Below are positions 27,345 to 34,549 of a DNA stretch of 64,000 nucleotides, in pieces; positions within the stretch are counted from its first letter, which is position 1, and the number at the start of each line of letters is the position of its first letter. Source of the stretch: Fen-1273 sp963748405. Its GTDB lineage: Bacteria; Bacteroidota; Ignavibacteria; UBA10030; UBA6906. The stretch is taken from assembly GCA_963748405.1 (NCBI GenBank), contig CAVVIT010000006.1, positions 372,001 to 436,000 on the forward strand. The letters run 5' to 3'. Made by a program: the position numbers and the translations under genes. The notes under the pieces are model-generated. The model was given only the letters and a program-made list of their open reading frames with translations. It was not told the origin of the DNA and searched no databases.

Positions 27345-27944
27345 TCATTCCTTCCTGTGTGGGCCGCCGGCCTGGAATTCCCGGAGCGCCGTGTGAAACT
27401 TGGAAAGCGGGAGGCCGACGACATTGTAAAAACACCCCTCGATGCGCGTCACGAATACCGCCCCGTAGTCATCCTGTATCCCGTAGGCGCCCGCTTTGTC
27501 AAGCGGCGACCCTCCGGCAACATACTGTTCGATCTCCTCACGGGGCAGGCGCCGGAACGTCACCTCCGTACTCTCGGTCCCCGTCACGTGGCGGCCGGAG
27601 GGGCGCTCGACGAGTGCAAAGCCCGTGACGACCGTATGCGTTTTTCCGCTCAGGAGCGAGAGCATGCGTACCGCATCGAGCGGGTTCTCCGGTTTTCCAA
27701 GCATCTCGCCGCCGAGTATCACGATCGTATCGGCCCCGAGGATCACCCCGTCGGCGACATTGCCGGCTACGCACTGCGCCTTCTGGAGTGCGAGCGAAGC
27801 CGCATTCTCCTCCGGCGATCGCGAAGGGTCGAATGCCTCCGGAATGTCGCAGGGCATGACCGTCGGGCTCATGCCGATTTGTTTGAGCAGCTGGAGTCTT
27901 CGGGGCGAACGGGAGGCGAGAATCAGGCTTTTGTGTGAATCCAT
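27345..27944 (-). CDS. maf: Maf-family nucleoside triphosphate pyrophosphatase
   Basis: A protein of 199 residues. Key motifs are ILASRSPRRLQLL at the N-terminus, VILGADTIVILGGEMLGKP in the middle and YGIQDDYGAVFVTRIEGCF near the end. Maf enzymes hydrolyse dTTP, UTP or modified nucleotides to monophosphates, cleaning the nucleotide pool and affecting cell division. It is the first gene of a two-gene operon with the B12-binding protein. Confidence 0.94.
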   Translation of the reverse strand: MDSHKSLILASRSPRRLQLLKQIGMSPTVMPCDIPEAFDPSRSPEENAASLALQKAQCVAGNVADGVILGADTIVILGGEMLGKPENPLDAVRMLSLLSGKTHTVVTGFALVERPSGRHVTGTESTEVTFRRLPREEIEQYVAGGSPLDKAGAYGIQDDYGAVFVTRIEGCFYNVVGLPLSKFHTALREFQAGGPHRKE

Positions 27945-27961
27945 CCGGTAGAGTATGAAAA

Positions 27962-27983
27962 AGGCGACACCTCAGTATCGCCT
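27962..27983 (-). terminator. Rho-independent terminator of the FnIII gene
   Basis: On the minus strand AGGCGA and TCGCCT enclose a 10-base loop and are followed directly by a run of T's. It lies 37 bases past the stop of the FnIII gene and just before maf. Confidence 0.7.
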
Positions 27984-28019
27984 CTTTGTGTTTGGCACGA
28001 TCTTACCGCACGCCGTACA

Positions 28020-28439
28020 TCAGCGGAACATCGCCTTGATGCTTCCCCAGGTGCGCCGCACGCTGCTTACCGTATGGCTCACGCCTGTTTCGTAGGGGTC
28101 GGACCGCGCACCGTTGCTGTAGAGGGCGGTGATCCGGTACTTGTAGAACGTTGCGCTCGTGCGGAATGCTGTTTCGTCCACGAAATCGTACGACTGGTTG
28201 CTCCCCTTTGCCTTGTACGAAGCCAACAACACGACATACTGGCCGTCCCATCCAACCATTCGTGCAACCTCATAGCCGACGACGCCGGTCTCGTCATCAC
28301 TGTCCCAGTGTACCGTGATGGACGACCCGTCGCTCCGTGCGGTAGGTTGGCCTTTGATCACTCCGGCGTAGGCGAGACCGGTGATGCAAAGGGCGAGAAC
28401 TCCCACCAGGAGGAAAGACCGCTTCAGCGAAGGATGCAT
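28020..28439 (-). CDS. Secreted fibronectin type III domain protein, function unknown
   Basis: A protein of 139 residues. A signal peptide (1-25, ending in AYA) is followed by one FnIII-like beta-sandwich at about 28-128 (SITVHWDSDDETGVVGYEVA, ATFYKYRITALYSNGARSD). There is no second domain, no lipobox and no T9SS tail. It has its own terminator and sits alone between maf and tRNA-Leu. It would act in the periplasm or outside the cell; nothing in the context suggests a partner. Confidence 0.7.
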   Translation of the reverse strand: MHPSLKRSFLLVGVLALCITGLAYAGVIKGQPTARSDGSSITVHWDSDDETGVVGYEVARMVGWDGQYVVLLASYKAKGSNQSYDFVDETAFRTSATFYKYRITALYSNGARSDPYETGVSHTVSSVRRTWGSIKAMFR

Positions 28440-28464
28440 GGGTGAGCCGTCATTGAAAATCGAG

Positions 28465-28547
28465 TGCGGAAGGCGGGACTTGAACCCGCATGCCTTTTGG
28501 GCGCCACCCCCTCAAGATGGTGCGTCTGCCAATTTCGCCACTTCCGC
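28465..28547 (-). tRNA. tRNA-Leu (anticodon GAG)
   Basis: An 83-base class II tRNA read on the minus strand. The acceptor GCGGAAG pairs with CTTCCGC and the discriminator is A. The anticodon arm CCATC-ttGAGgg-GGTGG contains one T-G pair and gives anticodon GAG. A long variable arm follows, and the T arm is GCGGG-ttcaagt-CCCGC. CCA is not encoded. Confidence 0.95.
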
Positions 28548-28585
28548 AGGGAGTCGCTCCTGGCACAGTATGAACAGCGTGGCAT

Positions 28586-28614
28586 AATATAGGAACGGGA
28601 AACATCAGGCGCAA
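28586..28614 (-). promoter_or_regulatory. Predicted promoter of tRNA-Leu
   Basis: On the minus strand TTGCGC and TATATT are separated by 17 bases; the start would be about 30 bases before the mature tRNA. The rest of the 223-base gap up to the hydrolase gene holds nothing else recognisable. Confidence 0.55.
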
Positions 28615-28770
28615 GTGAAAACAGCAAATTTGAGATGATTTCCCCATTCTCCCCCCTGAACCTGTGTGAGACGCGAATTCCAAGAATCCTGCGATTCACA
28701 GGATCGCATCGGTTTGATTTGACCCGATCATTCATTACTGTCACTCATCAGACCAAAAGGGAACACAAGC

Positions 28771-29538
28771 GTGCACAGATCCGACTTTCGCCATCAGAAC
28801 CTGACTTTTTCGTACCTCGATTCCGGGGGTCCGGGCCCGATTCTCATCGCGCTTCACGGTCACTGGATGGAGGGGGCCACGTTCACCCCCCTCGCCTCGG
28901 CGCTTCTTCCCCACTGGCGGCTCATAGCACTCGATCAGCGCGGGCACGGCTATACGAGCCACGCAGAAAGCTACACTCGAACGGATTACGTTGGAGATGT
29001 CAAGGCGTTGTATGAGCACCTCGGCATCACAGAGGCCGTCATGCTTGGCCACTCACTGGGCGGCGTAAACGCGTACCAGTTCGCAGCACAGCACCAGGAG
29101 CGTGTGCGGGGACTAATCATCGAGGAGATCGGGGCTGAGAATGCCGTCGAAACCCCGTTCGTGCTGCAGTGGGGCGGCGTTTTTCCCACCCGGGAAGCCC
29201 TGGCGGATGCCATCGGACTCCGTTTTTCACCTTACCTGGTCCAATCGTTTCGCGAGACACCTGAGGGTTGGAAACTAGCGTTCGATCCGCGCGAGGTGGT
29301 CACATCGCAGAGACTGCTCAACGGCGACCACTGGAAAGACTGGCTTGCCACTACGTGTCCCGCACTCCTGATTCGCGGGGCACAGAGCCGCGTTACGACC
29401 GCGGAGCACCTCGAAGTGATGGCGGCGAGAAGGCCTCACACGACGCTCGTCACGTTCGACGGCGGACACGTCGTCCACGCGGATGACCCGGCGGGATTTG
29501 CGGATGTCGTGAACCACTTCCTGAATGAGCTCCGGTGA
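28771..29538 (+). CDS. Alpha/beta hydrolase
   Basis: A protein of 255 residues from a GTG start. The alpha/beta-hydrolase fold is clear: oxyanion-hole string LIALHGHWMEG, LIALDQRGHGYTSHA, nucleophile elbow GHSLGG with Ser95, and the catalytic His at about 233 (DGGHVVHADDP). The usual acid position after strand 7 reads RGAQSRVTT, with Arg where Asp is expected, so the acid may be placed elsewhere or activity may be altered. The substrate is unknown. It overlaps the T9SS cargo gene by 4 bases (GTGA), so the two are coupled. Confidence 0.85.
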   Translation: MHRSDFRHQNLTFSYLDSGGPGPILIALHGHWMEGATFTPLASALLPHWRLIALDQRGHGYTSHAESYTRTDYVGDVKALYEHLGITEAVMLGHSLGGVNAYQFAAQHQERVRGLIIEEIGAENAVETPFVLQWGGVFPTREALADAIGLRFSPYLVQSFRETPEGWKLAFDPREVVTSQRLLNGDHWKDWLATTCPALLIRGAQSRVTTAEHLEVMAARRPHTTLVTFDGGHVVHADDPAGFADVVNHFLNELR

Positions 29539-30809
29539 ACACGAGCAGTGTCATACGGAGTTTACTGCTGCTGGGGCTTTCCGCTGCTGCGCCCGCGGCC
29601 GCGGCGAAGGCGCCGGAGGTTTCCGGAGGCGATACCGCCGTCGTTACCTTTCACGTGAATATGTTACGGTCGATAGCGTCGGGCGGGATCGCTCCTGGCG
29701 ACACGATATTGCTCCGCATCGAGAACCTCCCCCTCCCCGCACCCCCCTTCCAGGACATTCTCTGCAAGAAGCTGATCGGCGCATCGTACGCGGCGACGGA
29801 TACTCTCCTCGAGCCCGCCGGGACTACGTTATACTATCACTACATGAGACTTAGAAACGGAGCCTATGCTCCCGAAGAAACGTTTATGCCCTTCATGGGA
29901 TCGACGGAGCGCACGTTTGACGTTCCCGGATCTTCCCTCGACGTATTTGACACGAGCTCCTGCGCATCCTGTGCGAGGAGGCTCCCGTACTTTCTGAACA
30001 CGAACGTCCTCCGACGTGCGGTGAGCGTTCTATGGGAAATCGACATGCGCCCCGCCTGGCACAAAGTCGCCACAGGCGATACGTTACCTGACCTCGCCGG
30101 AACGGTGAACGTGACGCGCGCCGATTCGGTGATGCGAAGCGGCGTGTTCATCAACGGTCCCGCCACGGGCGGCTGGCAGACATGGGGAACTGTTCTGCGC
30201 AACGACACAACACGCATGCTGTTCGACGATGGGACCCACGGGGATGTTGTCGCCGGAGATTCCATCTTCTCGCGAATCATCGAGGCAGCAGCCGAGAGCC
30301 TCGGAATCGGCACCAAGGGTCAAGTTGGACAGGTGTTCAGGTTCAGCATCGGGGGAGGGGACAATGAAGGCGGACCGGGGAGCTTTGGTGTTTACCACTA
30401 CGACAATGTCGACGATACCGGGGACAAATTCGCGATTGCCGAAGAGTGGGGAAGCATCAACCCCGCGTTCTACGCCCCGTGGGACTATGGAGTGCACACT
30501 CCGATCCTTAGCGTGAAATCTCCGCTGGCCTCCCTCTCCCCTTCCCCGGGGTACGCACTGTATCAGAACTATCCGAATCCGTTTAACCCGGAAACGAGGA
30601 TCCGTTACGACCTCCCGCAGGCCGGGCGCGTGACCATTATAGTATACAACCTTCTCGGGGAACGGGTATCCGTGGCACTGGACTCGAACCAGAGCGCAGG
30701 CCCCCATGAAGTTCGGCTTTCGGCGGGGGCGCTGGCCAGCGGTGTCTATGTGTACCGCTTATCGGCGGGATCGTTCGTTCAATCGAAAATGTGCACGGTC
30801 CTTCGCTGA
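29535..30809 (+). CDS. Secreted protein with T9SS type A sorting domain
   Basis: A protein of 424 residues with a signal peptide (1-24) from a GTG start that overlaps the hydrolase stop. The body (about 30-320) is beta-rich and not recognised. It has two cysteine pairs, with CASC at about 143, and a segment with MLFDDGTHGDVVAGDSIFS that resembles the choice-of-anchor/exported-cargo proteins of this group. The last 80 residues are a type IX secretion tail: YALYQNYPNPFNPETRIRYD, then IIVYNLLGERV and LASGVYVYRLSAG. It is predicted to be exported through T9SS to the cell surface or medium. Confidence 0.78.
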   Translation: MNTSSVIRSLLLLGLSAAAPAAAAKAPEVSGGDTAVVTFHVNMLRSIASGGIAPGDTILLRIENLPLPAPPFQDILCKKLIGASYAATDTLLEPAGTTLYYHYMRLRNGAYAPEETFMPFMGSTERTFDVPGSSLDVFDTSSCASCARRLPYFLNTNVLRRAVSVLWEIDMRPAWHKVATGDTLPDLAGTVNVTRADSVMRSGVFINGPATGGWQTWGTVLRNDTTRMLFDDGTHGDVVAGDSIFSRIIEAAAESLGIGTKGQVGQVFRFSIGGGDNEGGPGSFGVYHYDNVDDTGDKFAIAEEWGSINPAFYAPWDYGVHTPILSVKSPLASLSPSPGYALYQNYPNPFNPETRIRYDLPQAGRVTIIVYNLLGERVSVALDSNQSAGPHEVRLSAGALASGVYVYRLSAGSFVQSKMCTVLR

Positions 30810-30832
30810 GCATCCCTTGAAGCCTTGAACGA

Positions 30833-30861
30833 CGAAGGCCCTTCGTGTTGAAGGGCCTTCG
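30833..30861. terminator. 12-bp hairpin after the T9SS cargo gene; diverged copy of the tRNA-Lys terminator
   Basis: CGAAGGCCCTTC and GAAGGGCCTTCG form a perfect 12-bp stem with a 5-base loop, 24 bases past the cargo gene stop. It can serve that gene on the plus strand. It aligns without gaps to the hairpin after tRNA-Lys (34301-34327); the differences in the stem are compensatory. Confidence 0.6.
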
Positions 30862-30911
30862 CTTGTTAGCGCGCGTGGGCTCGAACTACCGACCCGCTGT
30901 TTAAAAGAGAG
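30833..30911 (-). repeat. Left copy of a diverged direct repeat: 3' part of tRNA-Lys plus terminator
   Basis: By hand alignment this segment matches 34300-34378 without gaps with about 15 differences in 79 bases. It covers the 3' half of tRNA-Lys (T arm, variable loop, anticodon arm up to TTTAA) and the hairpin after it. The 5' half of the tRNA is missing: sequence past 30911 no longer matches. It cannot make a tRNA. It looks like the displaced 3' end left when an element integrates into a tRNA gene. Confidence 0.6.
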
Positions 30912-30993
30912 GTTTGTGGCTCGGAAGGCAAACAAGAAGAGCTGTTGACCATATGTATTTGTCACTGCGAACAGGATCGTTCCGCGACCGCCG

Positions 30994-33456
30994 CTAAATA
31001 TGCGCAGATAATTTGAATACGACATTCCGGCGTTCCTCCCAGCTTGCCCCGGTAGTATACGCCCCTTTGAGCAAATGCGAATGGTCGAGGAGGTTTGTGA
31101 CGTATATTGACGGTTCAATCGTCGTGTCACCAGTCGAGTGAAAGGTGTACCCCACACCAAGATTGAGGATCGTCGAAGGAGCGGTATGCGCCGGCGTGTT
31201 GAAATCAAATAGCCCCGTCTTGTACACAGGAACGTTCCCCGGGTATCCATTCGAGAGTCCTGAGCCGTAAACCGCTTCGAGGTTCATAAACCAATCGCTC
31301 GGCTGATAGTTTAACCCAATGTCGACGGAAAGCCTCTGATCGTGGTCAAGGTCAGTTGCCGGTCCGTCACTGCTCGGCGGAAGGAAACCGCCGGTGAGCG
31401 CGCCAGACCCGACCGCGTGTATTACAGAAGAGTTTATGTTGCAGGAGAAGGGCATCGAGGGCGAACTGTACGACAAAGCGAGTTCAATACCGTCAGTATT
31501 AACAATCGCGATATTAAACGGAGTCTTGATCGCGCTTGAGCCCAGGGTTGCATCATCTGTGAACGGCGCAGCACGCTTATGAAAGACGGCTGCCTTTAGC
31601 CTCACATCAAAAGGGAGGCTATTGGTGTACACCGCCTCAAAAAAGTGATCTCTTTCCGCAAAGGTAGGCGTAACCGAGTTGCTTACATTTCGAGCAATCG
31701 ACCTTAAGCCTTCGATATTGGTTGGCATGAATAGCCGCCCGTAGTATATGTAGGCCGTGCTCGAGGCGTCAATAGCGAAATTCCACTTGATTCTCGGGCT
31801 GACCTGCCGCTGTACCGGCAAATCGGGCGCAATGTGCTGATCATACCTGATTCCGATGTCGAAAGATGTCCAGTCGGCAACTTGATACTCTGATTCCGCA
31901 AACATTCCAAAATCAGACCCTCGAAAATCCGTGACAATTGACGGCCCGGGTGTATTCAGTGAGTCACGCGAGGAGAAATTCTCGGTCCCTGTCGTGCCGC
32001 TTAGCACCAAACCGGTCTTTATCATGAACGCGTGAGAGAGCCTGATGTCATACGTCGTACGCGTTCCAATGGTATTGAAGGTTCTGTCTTCTGCCAGCAG
32101 GTAATTCCTCCCGGGGAAGTCGACGAACTGAAATGTCGGGGGATCGATACTCCCGGGAGTGTATTGGAGTCTCCCCTGGCGAAGATAGCCACCGACGAAG
32201 AGATTAGACTCTCGATCAATTTCTGAATCGAGCGCACGAAAGTATGAGACAGCCTGAAAGGAGTTGCCCGTCTCCTGAACGTCCGACGCCAGGGGCAAAG
32301 TCGGGTCAAATGGAACCTCCGTGTTCGTCCGCCCGAAGTTCAGGTTGCATGTCAGGTAGTCGACATTGCTCAAGATATAATCGAATTTGCCGTACAGGAA
32401 GTAATCAAAGCCGTGGTCATGGAAGAGTCTGGGAACAGGCGTGTCAATGCGCCGGTCCGTTTCCTGCCGTGACCCGGAAACATAGAAACCGAGCTTCCCG
32501 ATATGATCACTCACCGAGACTGCCTGGCCATTGGAGTTCAGAGCGCGAAACGGTCCGACGCGCCCTCCGAGTGTATCACCCGGGACTGAGCTTGAACTGC
32601 CTGACTGAACCTCTTTCCCGGGAGAAAAGGGGTGGGTACCATTGAAGACAAGATAGCTTCCCACGTACGTCGACGCGTCCAGATGGAAGCTCCCGGTAGG
32701 AACGCGATTATTCAAGTCTATGATGGCCGACATCTGCCCGCCGTATTCCGCCGGGAATCCTCCCGTGATAAATGTCGCGCGTTCTATCACTGCAGGGTCT
32801 ACGACTTCATTAAGTCCCCCGAATACACCCAGGGGAACGGGCAGGCCATCGACATAGTACGTAAACTCTCCATGCTGCCCTCGAATATGCACTTCTCCGG
32901 TTGGCGCCCGGGCAGCCCCCATCACATTCTCCTGAATCAGCGTGGTCATACGGGCTGTTGGCGGGACATGATACGTTTCGGATTCAAACACTTGATTACC
33001 GGTCCGCGGATCAATGTGGGATATCGCAGGTTCCCTGTCGGCCGTGACCTCCACTTCCTGGGAGATCGTTCCCACAGGAACAAGTCCAACCCTGAAATCG
33101 GTGTGCCGGGCATCTATGTGCACGGAATCTGCATACGTTTTGTATCCGACAAACCAGGCTGTAATGCTATAGATGCCCACCTCAAGGTTATGAAAACGAA
33201 TCTGGCCGGCCGGGTTGGTTGCATCCTCGGCGAACACTCTTCCCTCCTTCCGAAGAACGACGTGAGCAAGCTCGATAGGCACCTTTTCCCTGGCGTCAGT
33301 CACGATTACCCTTACCTCCAATCCTGAACCCCTGGACACAGCGGCCGTGGTTTCTCCCCCGGCGGCCAAAGGGCTCATGCTCAAAAGAAGGGCACCGTAT
33401 GCAGTCCAACGCCTTCCTGTTCTCGCGACATTTTCACATTCTTGAGGTTGTAGCAT
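30994..33456 (-). CDS. TonB-dependent receptor, probably metal-regulated
   Basis: A protein of about 820 residues from the ATG at 33456, which has a GGGGG five bases before it; the frame is open 8 codons further to a TTG. After the signal region comes a carboxypeptidase-regulatory-like domain (LEVRVIVTDAREKVPIELAH, FHNLEVGIYSITAWFVGYKT). The plug follows (TTLIQENVMGAARAPTGEVH, IRGQHGEFTYYVDGLPVP, FITGGFPAEYGGQMSAIIDL), then the barrel ending in FKLSAHI. It is divergent from a DtxR-family regulator, with two DtxR-like boxes between them, so it probably imports a siderophore, haem or other metal complex. Its codon and base use is more AT-rich than neighbours, consistent with transfer. Confidence 0.87.
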   Translation of the reverse strand: MLQPQECENVARTGRRWTAYGALLLSMSPLAAGGETTAAVSRGSGLEVRVIVTDAREKVPIELAHVVLRKEGRVFAEDATNPAGQIRFHNLEVGIYSITAWFVGYKTYADSVHIDARHTDFRVGLVPVGTISQEVEVTADREPAISHIDPRTGNQVFESETYHVPPTARMTTLIQENVMGAARAPTGEVHIRGQHGEFTYYVDGLPVPLGVFGGLNEVVDPAVIERATFITGGFPAEYGGQMSAIIDLNNRVPTGSFHLDASTYVGSYLVFNGTHPFSPGKEVQSGSSSSVPGDTLGGRVGPFRALNSNGQAVSVSDHIGKLGFYVSGSRQETDRRIDTPVPRLFHDHGFDYFLYGKFDYILSNVDYLTCNLNFGRTNTEVPFDPTLPLASDVQETGNSFQAVSYFRALDSEIDRESNLFVGGYLRQGRLQYTPGSIDPPTFQFVDFPGRNYLLAEDRTFNTIGTRTTYDIRLSHAFMIKTGLVLSGTTGTENFSSRDSLNTPGPSIVTDFRGSDFGMFAESEYQVADWTSFDIGIRYDQHIAPDLPVQRQVSPRIKWNFAIDASSTAYIYYGRLFMPTNIEGLRSIARNVSNSVTPTFAERDHFFEAVYTNSLPFDVRLKAAVFHKRAAPFTDDATLGSSAIKTPFNIAIVNTDGIELALSYSSPSMPFSCNINSSVIHAVGSGALTGGFLPPSSDGPATDLDHDQRLSVDIGLNYQPSDWFMNLEAVYGSGLSNGYPGNVPVYKTGLFDFNTPAHTAPSTILNLGVGYTFHSTGDTTIEPSIYVTNLLDHSHLLKGAYTTGASWEERRNVVFKLSAHI

Positions 33457-33485
33457 TATTCCCCCGCCGGACAGTGCCAAATTGT

Positions 33486-33519
33486 ATTAGCCTAATATCA
33501 ATTATTAGGTTAGCCTAAT
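33486..33519. promoter_or_regulatory. Tandem DtxR/IdeR-like operator between the receptor and regulator genes
   Basis: Two 11-base near-palindromes, ATTAGCCTAAT (33486-33496) and GTTAGCCTAAT (33509-33519), are spaced 23 bases apart, about two helical turns. The right one extends to the 16-base inverted repeat ATTAGGTTAGCCTAAT, which closely follows the known DtxR/IdeR box core TTAGGTTAGSCTAA. A TATAAT box for the regulator follows 2 bases later, so a bound repressor would block it and, on the other side, the receptor promoter. Confidence 0.72.
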
Positions 33520-33521
33520 TG

Positions 33522-33527
33522 TATAAT
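33522..33527 (+). promoter_or_regulatory. -10 box of the DtxR-family regulator gene
   Basis: TATAAT lies 26 bases before the regulator's ATG and directly beside the DtxR-like operator, which occupies the spacer and -35 position. No good -35 hexamer is seen. Confidence 0.5.
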
Positions 33528-33553
33528 AAAGCAAAATCCGCGATATTGTCAAC

Positions 33554-34213
33554 ATGAAGCCCTTGACCTTCACAGAGGAGAACTACCTGAAGTCGATCAT
33601 CGTCCTTTCGGGCAGAACGAGGGGCCGGGTGACAAATCAGGCAATCGCGGGAGAACTGAAGATCAATCCTGCGACGGTCACCGAAATGCTCCGGAGGATG
33701 CGGGAGAAGAACCTCGTTGAATACAGCCGGTCAGCGGGCGCAACCCTGACAAAAGGGGGGAAAGATCTCGCGTTGAAGGTCGTCCGCAAACACCGTTTGT
33801 GGGAAACCTTCCTTGTTCGAAAGATGGAATTTACCTGGACAGAAGTGCATGAGGTTGCAGAGCAACTGGAGCATCTGCAATCCGACAAGCTTATCGAGCA
33901 ACTGGACAAGCTTCTGGGCTTTCCTCAATTCGACCCGCACGGCGACCCCATCCCGGACGGAAACGGGAAGCTCCCGAGTCTTAAGGCGCTCCCTCTCTCG
34001 GAACGTGCTTCCGGCAGGAAATACAAGCTCGTGGCCGTGGCAGACAACAGTCCTGCCTTCCTCAAGCTCCTGGACACGCTTGAGCTCGGCCTGAACGATA
34101 CAATAGAAGTCAATGACATCCGTGAGTATGACAAATCTCTGAATGTCATTCTCAACGGGAAGACCAGGACCATACTCAGCCGGGAAATCAGCCTCAAGCT
34201 CATGGTTACGTAA
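33554..34213 (+). CDS. DtxR/MntR-family metal-dependent transcriptional regulator
   Basis: A protein of 219 residues. The winged helix (about 5-65) has VTNQAIAGELKINPATVTEM. The dimerisation/metal domain (about 66-140) has RKHRLWETFL, nearly identical to DtxR RKHRLAERLL, giving His80, Glu84 and His99 as the ancillary site. At the primary site Glu106 and His107 are kept, Glu103 stands where DtxR has Cys102 (MntR has Glu), and Asn10 stands where DtxR has Met10. A C-terminal SH3/FeoA-like domain (about 150-219) is present as in IdeR. It probably represses itself and the divergent TonB receptor when metal is bound; the metal (Fe or Mn) is uncertain. Confidence 0.9.
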   Translation: MKPLTFTEENYLKSIIVLSGRTRGRVTNQAIAGELKINPATVTEMLRRMREKNLVEYSRSAGATLTKGGKDLALKVVRKHRLWETFLVRKMEFTWTEVHEVAEQLEHLQSDKLIEQLDKLLGFPQFDPHGDPIPDGNGKLPSLKALPLSERASGRKYKLVAVADNSPAFLKLLDTLELGLNDTIEVNDIREYDKSLNVILNGKTRTILSREISLKLMVT

Positions 34214-34299
34214 TTTGATCCAGCATGCGATAGGACACTTCAACACAATTTCAGCAGAATTTTTTGACTCGGCGGGTAAGAGAGAGGCGGGATGAAAAA

Positions 34300-34378
34300 C
34301 GTAAGCCCTTCGTTATGAAGGGCTTACTGTTGTGAGCGCGGGTGGGCTCGAACCACCGACCCTCTGCTTAAAAGGCAG
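34300..34378 (-). repeat. Right copy of the diverged direct repeat (within intact tRNA-Lys and its terminator)
   Basis: This is the partner of 30833-30911. It contains the functional tRNA 3' half and the terminator, and so represents the reconstituted attachment-site end if the region is an integrated element. Confidence 0.6.
34301..34327 (-). terminator. Rho-independent terminator of tRNA-Lys
   Basis: On the minus strand GTAAGCCCTTC and GAAGGGCTTAC form a perfect 11-bp stem with a 5-base loop, followed by GTTTTTC. It starts 5 bases past the tRNA 3' end. Confidence 0.8.
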
Positions 34379-34404
34379 ATGCTCTACCCCTGAGCTACGC
34401 GCCC
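34333..34404 (-). tRNA. tRNA-Lys (anticodon TTT)
   Basis: A 72-base tRNA read on the minus strand. The acceptor GGGCGCG pairs with CGCGCTC (one G-T pair), and the discriminator is A. The anticodon arm TCTGC-ctTTTaa-GCAGA gives anticodon TTT. The T arm is GTGGG-ttcgagc-CCACC with a regular core. CCA is not encoded. Confidence 0.96.
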
Positions 34405-34449
34405 GGCGCCGTACCGGGTGTACGGCCTGTCCGTTCCTAGACAGGTATT

Positions 34450-34478
34450 AATGTAGCCAGACTATCGGCGAAAATCAA
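34450..34478 (-). promoter_or_regulatory. Predicted promoter of tRNA-Lys
   Basis: On the minus strand TTGATT and TACATT are separated by 17 bases, and the -10 ends about 45 bases before the mature tRNA. Confidence 0.5.
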
Positions 34479-34493
34479 TATTCCGCTACAAAA

Positions 34494-34523
34494 TGCGGAG
34501 GCCCGGTTGCCCGGGCCTCCGCA
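34494..34523 (-). terminator. Rho-independent terminator of the beta-helix gene
   Basis: TGCGGAGGCCCGG and CCGGGCCTCCGCA form a perfect 13-bp stem with a 4-base loop. On the minus strand it is followed by TTTTG, 26 bases past the stop of the large beta-helix gene. Confidence 0.82.
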
Positions 34524-34549
34524 CCTTGTTGTCTCCGCTCGCACGGATC

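Larger units (their letters stand above)
30833..34404. mobile_element. Putative remnant element integrated at tRNA-Lys
   Basis: The intact tRNA-Lys (34333-34404) marks one end and a broken copy of its 3' part and terminator (30833-30911) the other, at an offset of 3467 bases. The segment between carries only a TonB receptor and a DtxR-family regulator, and is visibly richer in A and T than its surroundings. No integrase, excisionase or replication gene is present, so it would be an old, decayed insertion. The alternative is an old local duplication of tRNA-Lys followed by decay of one copy. Confidence 0.45.
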
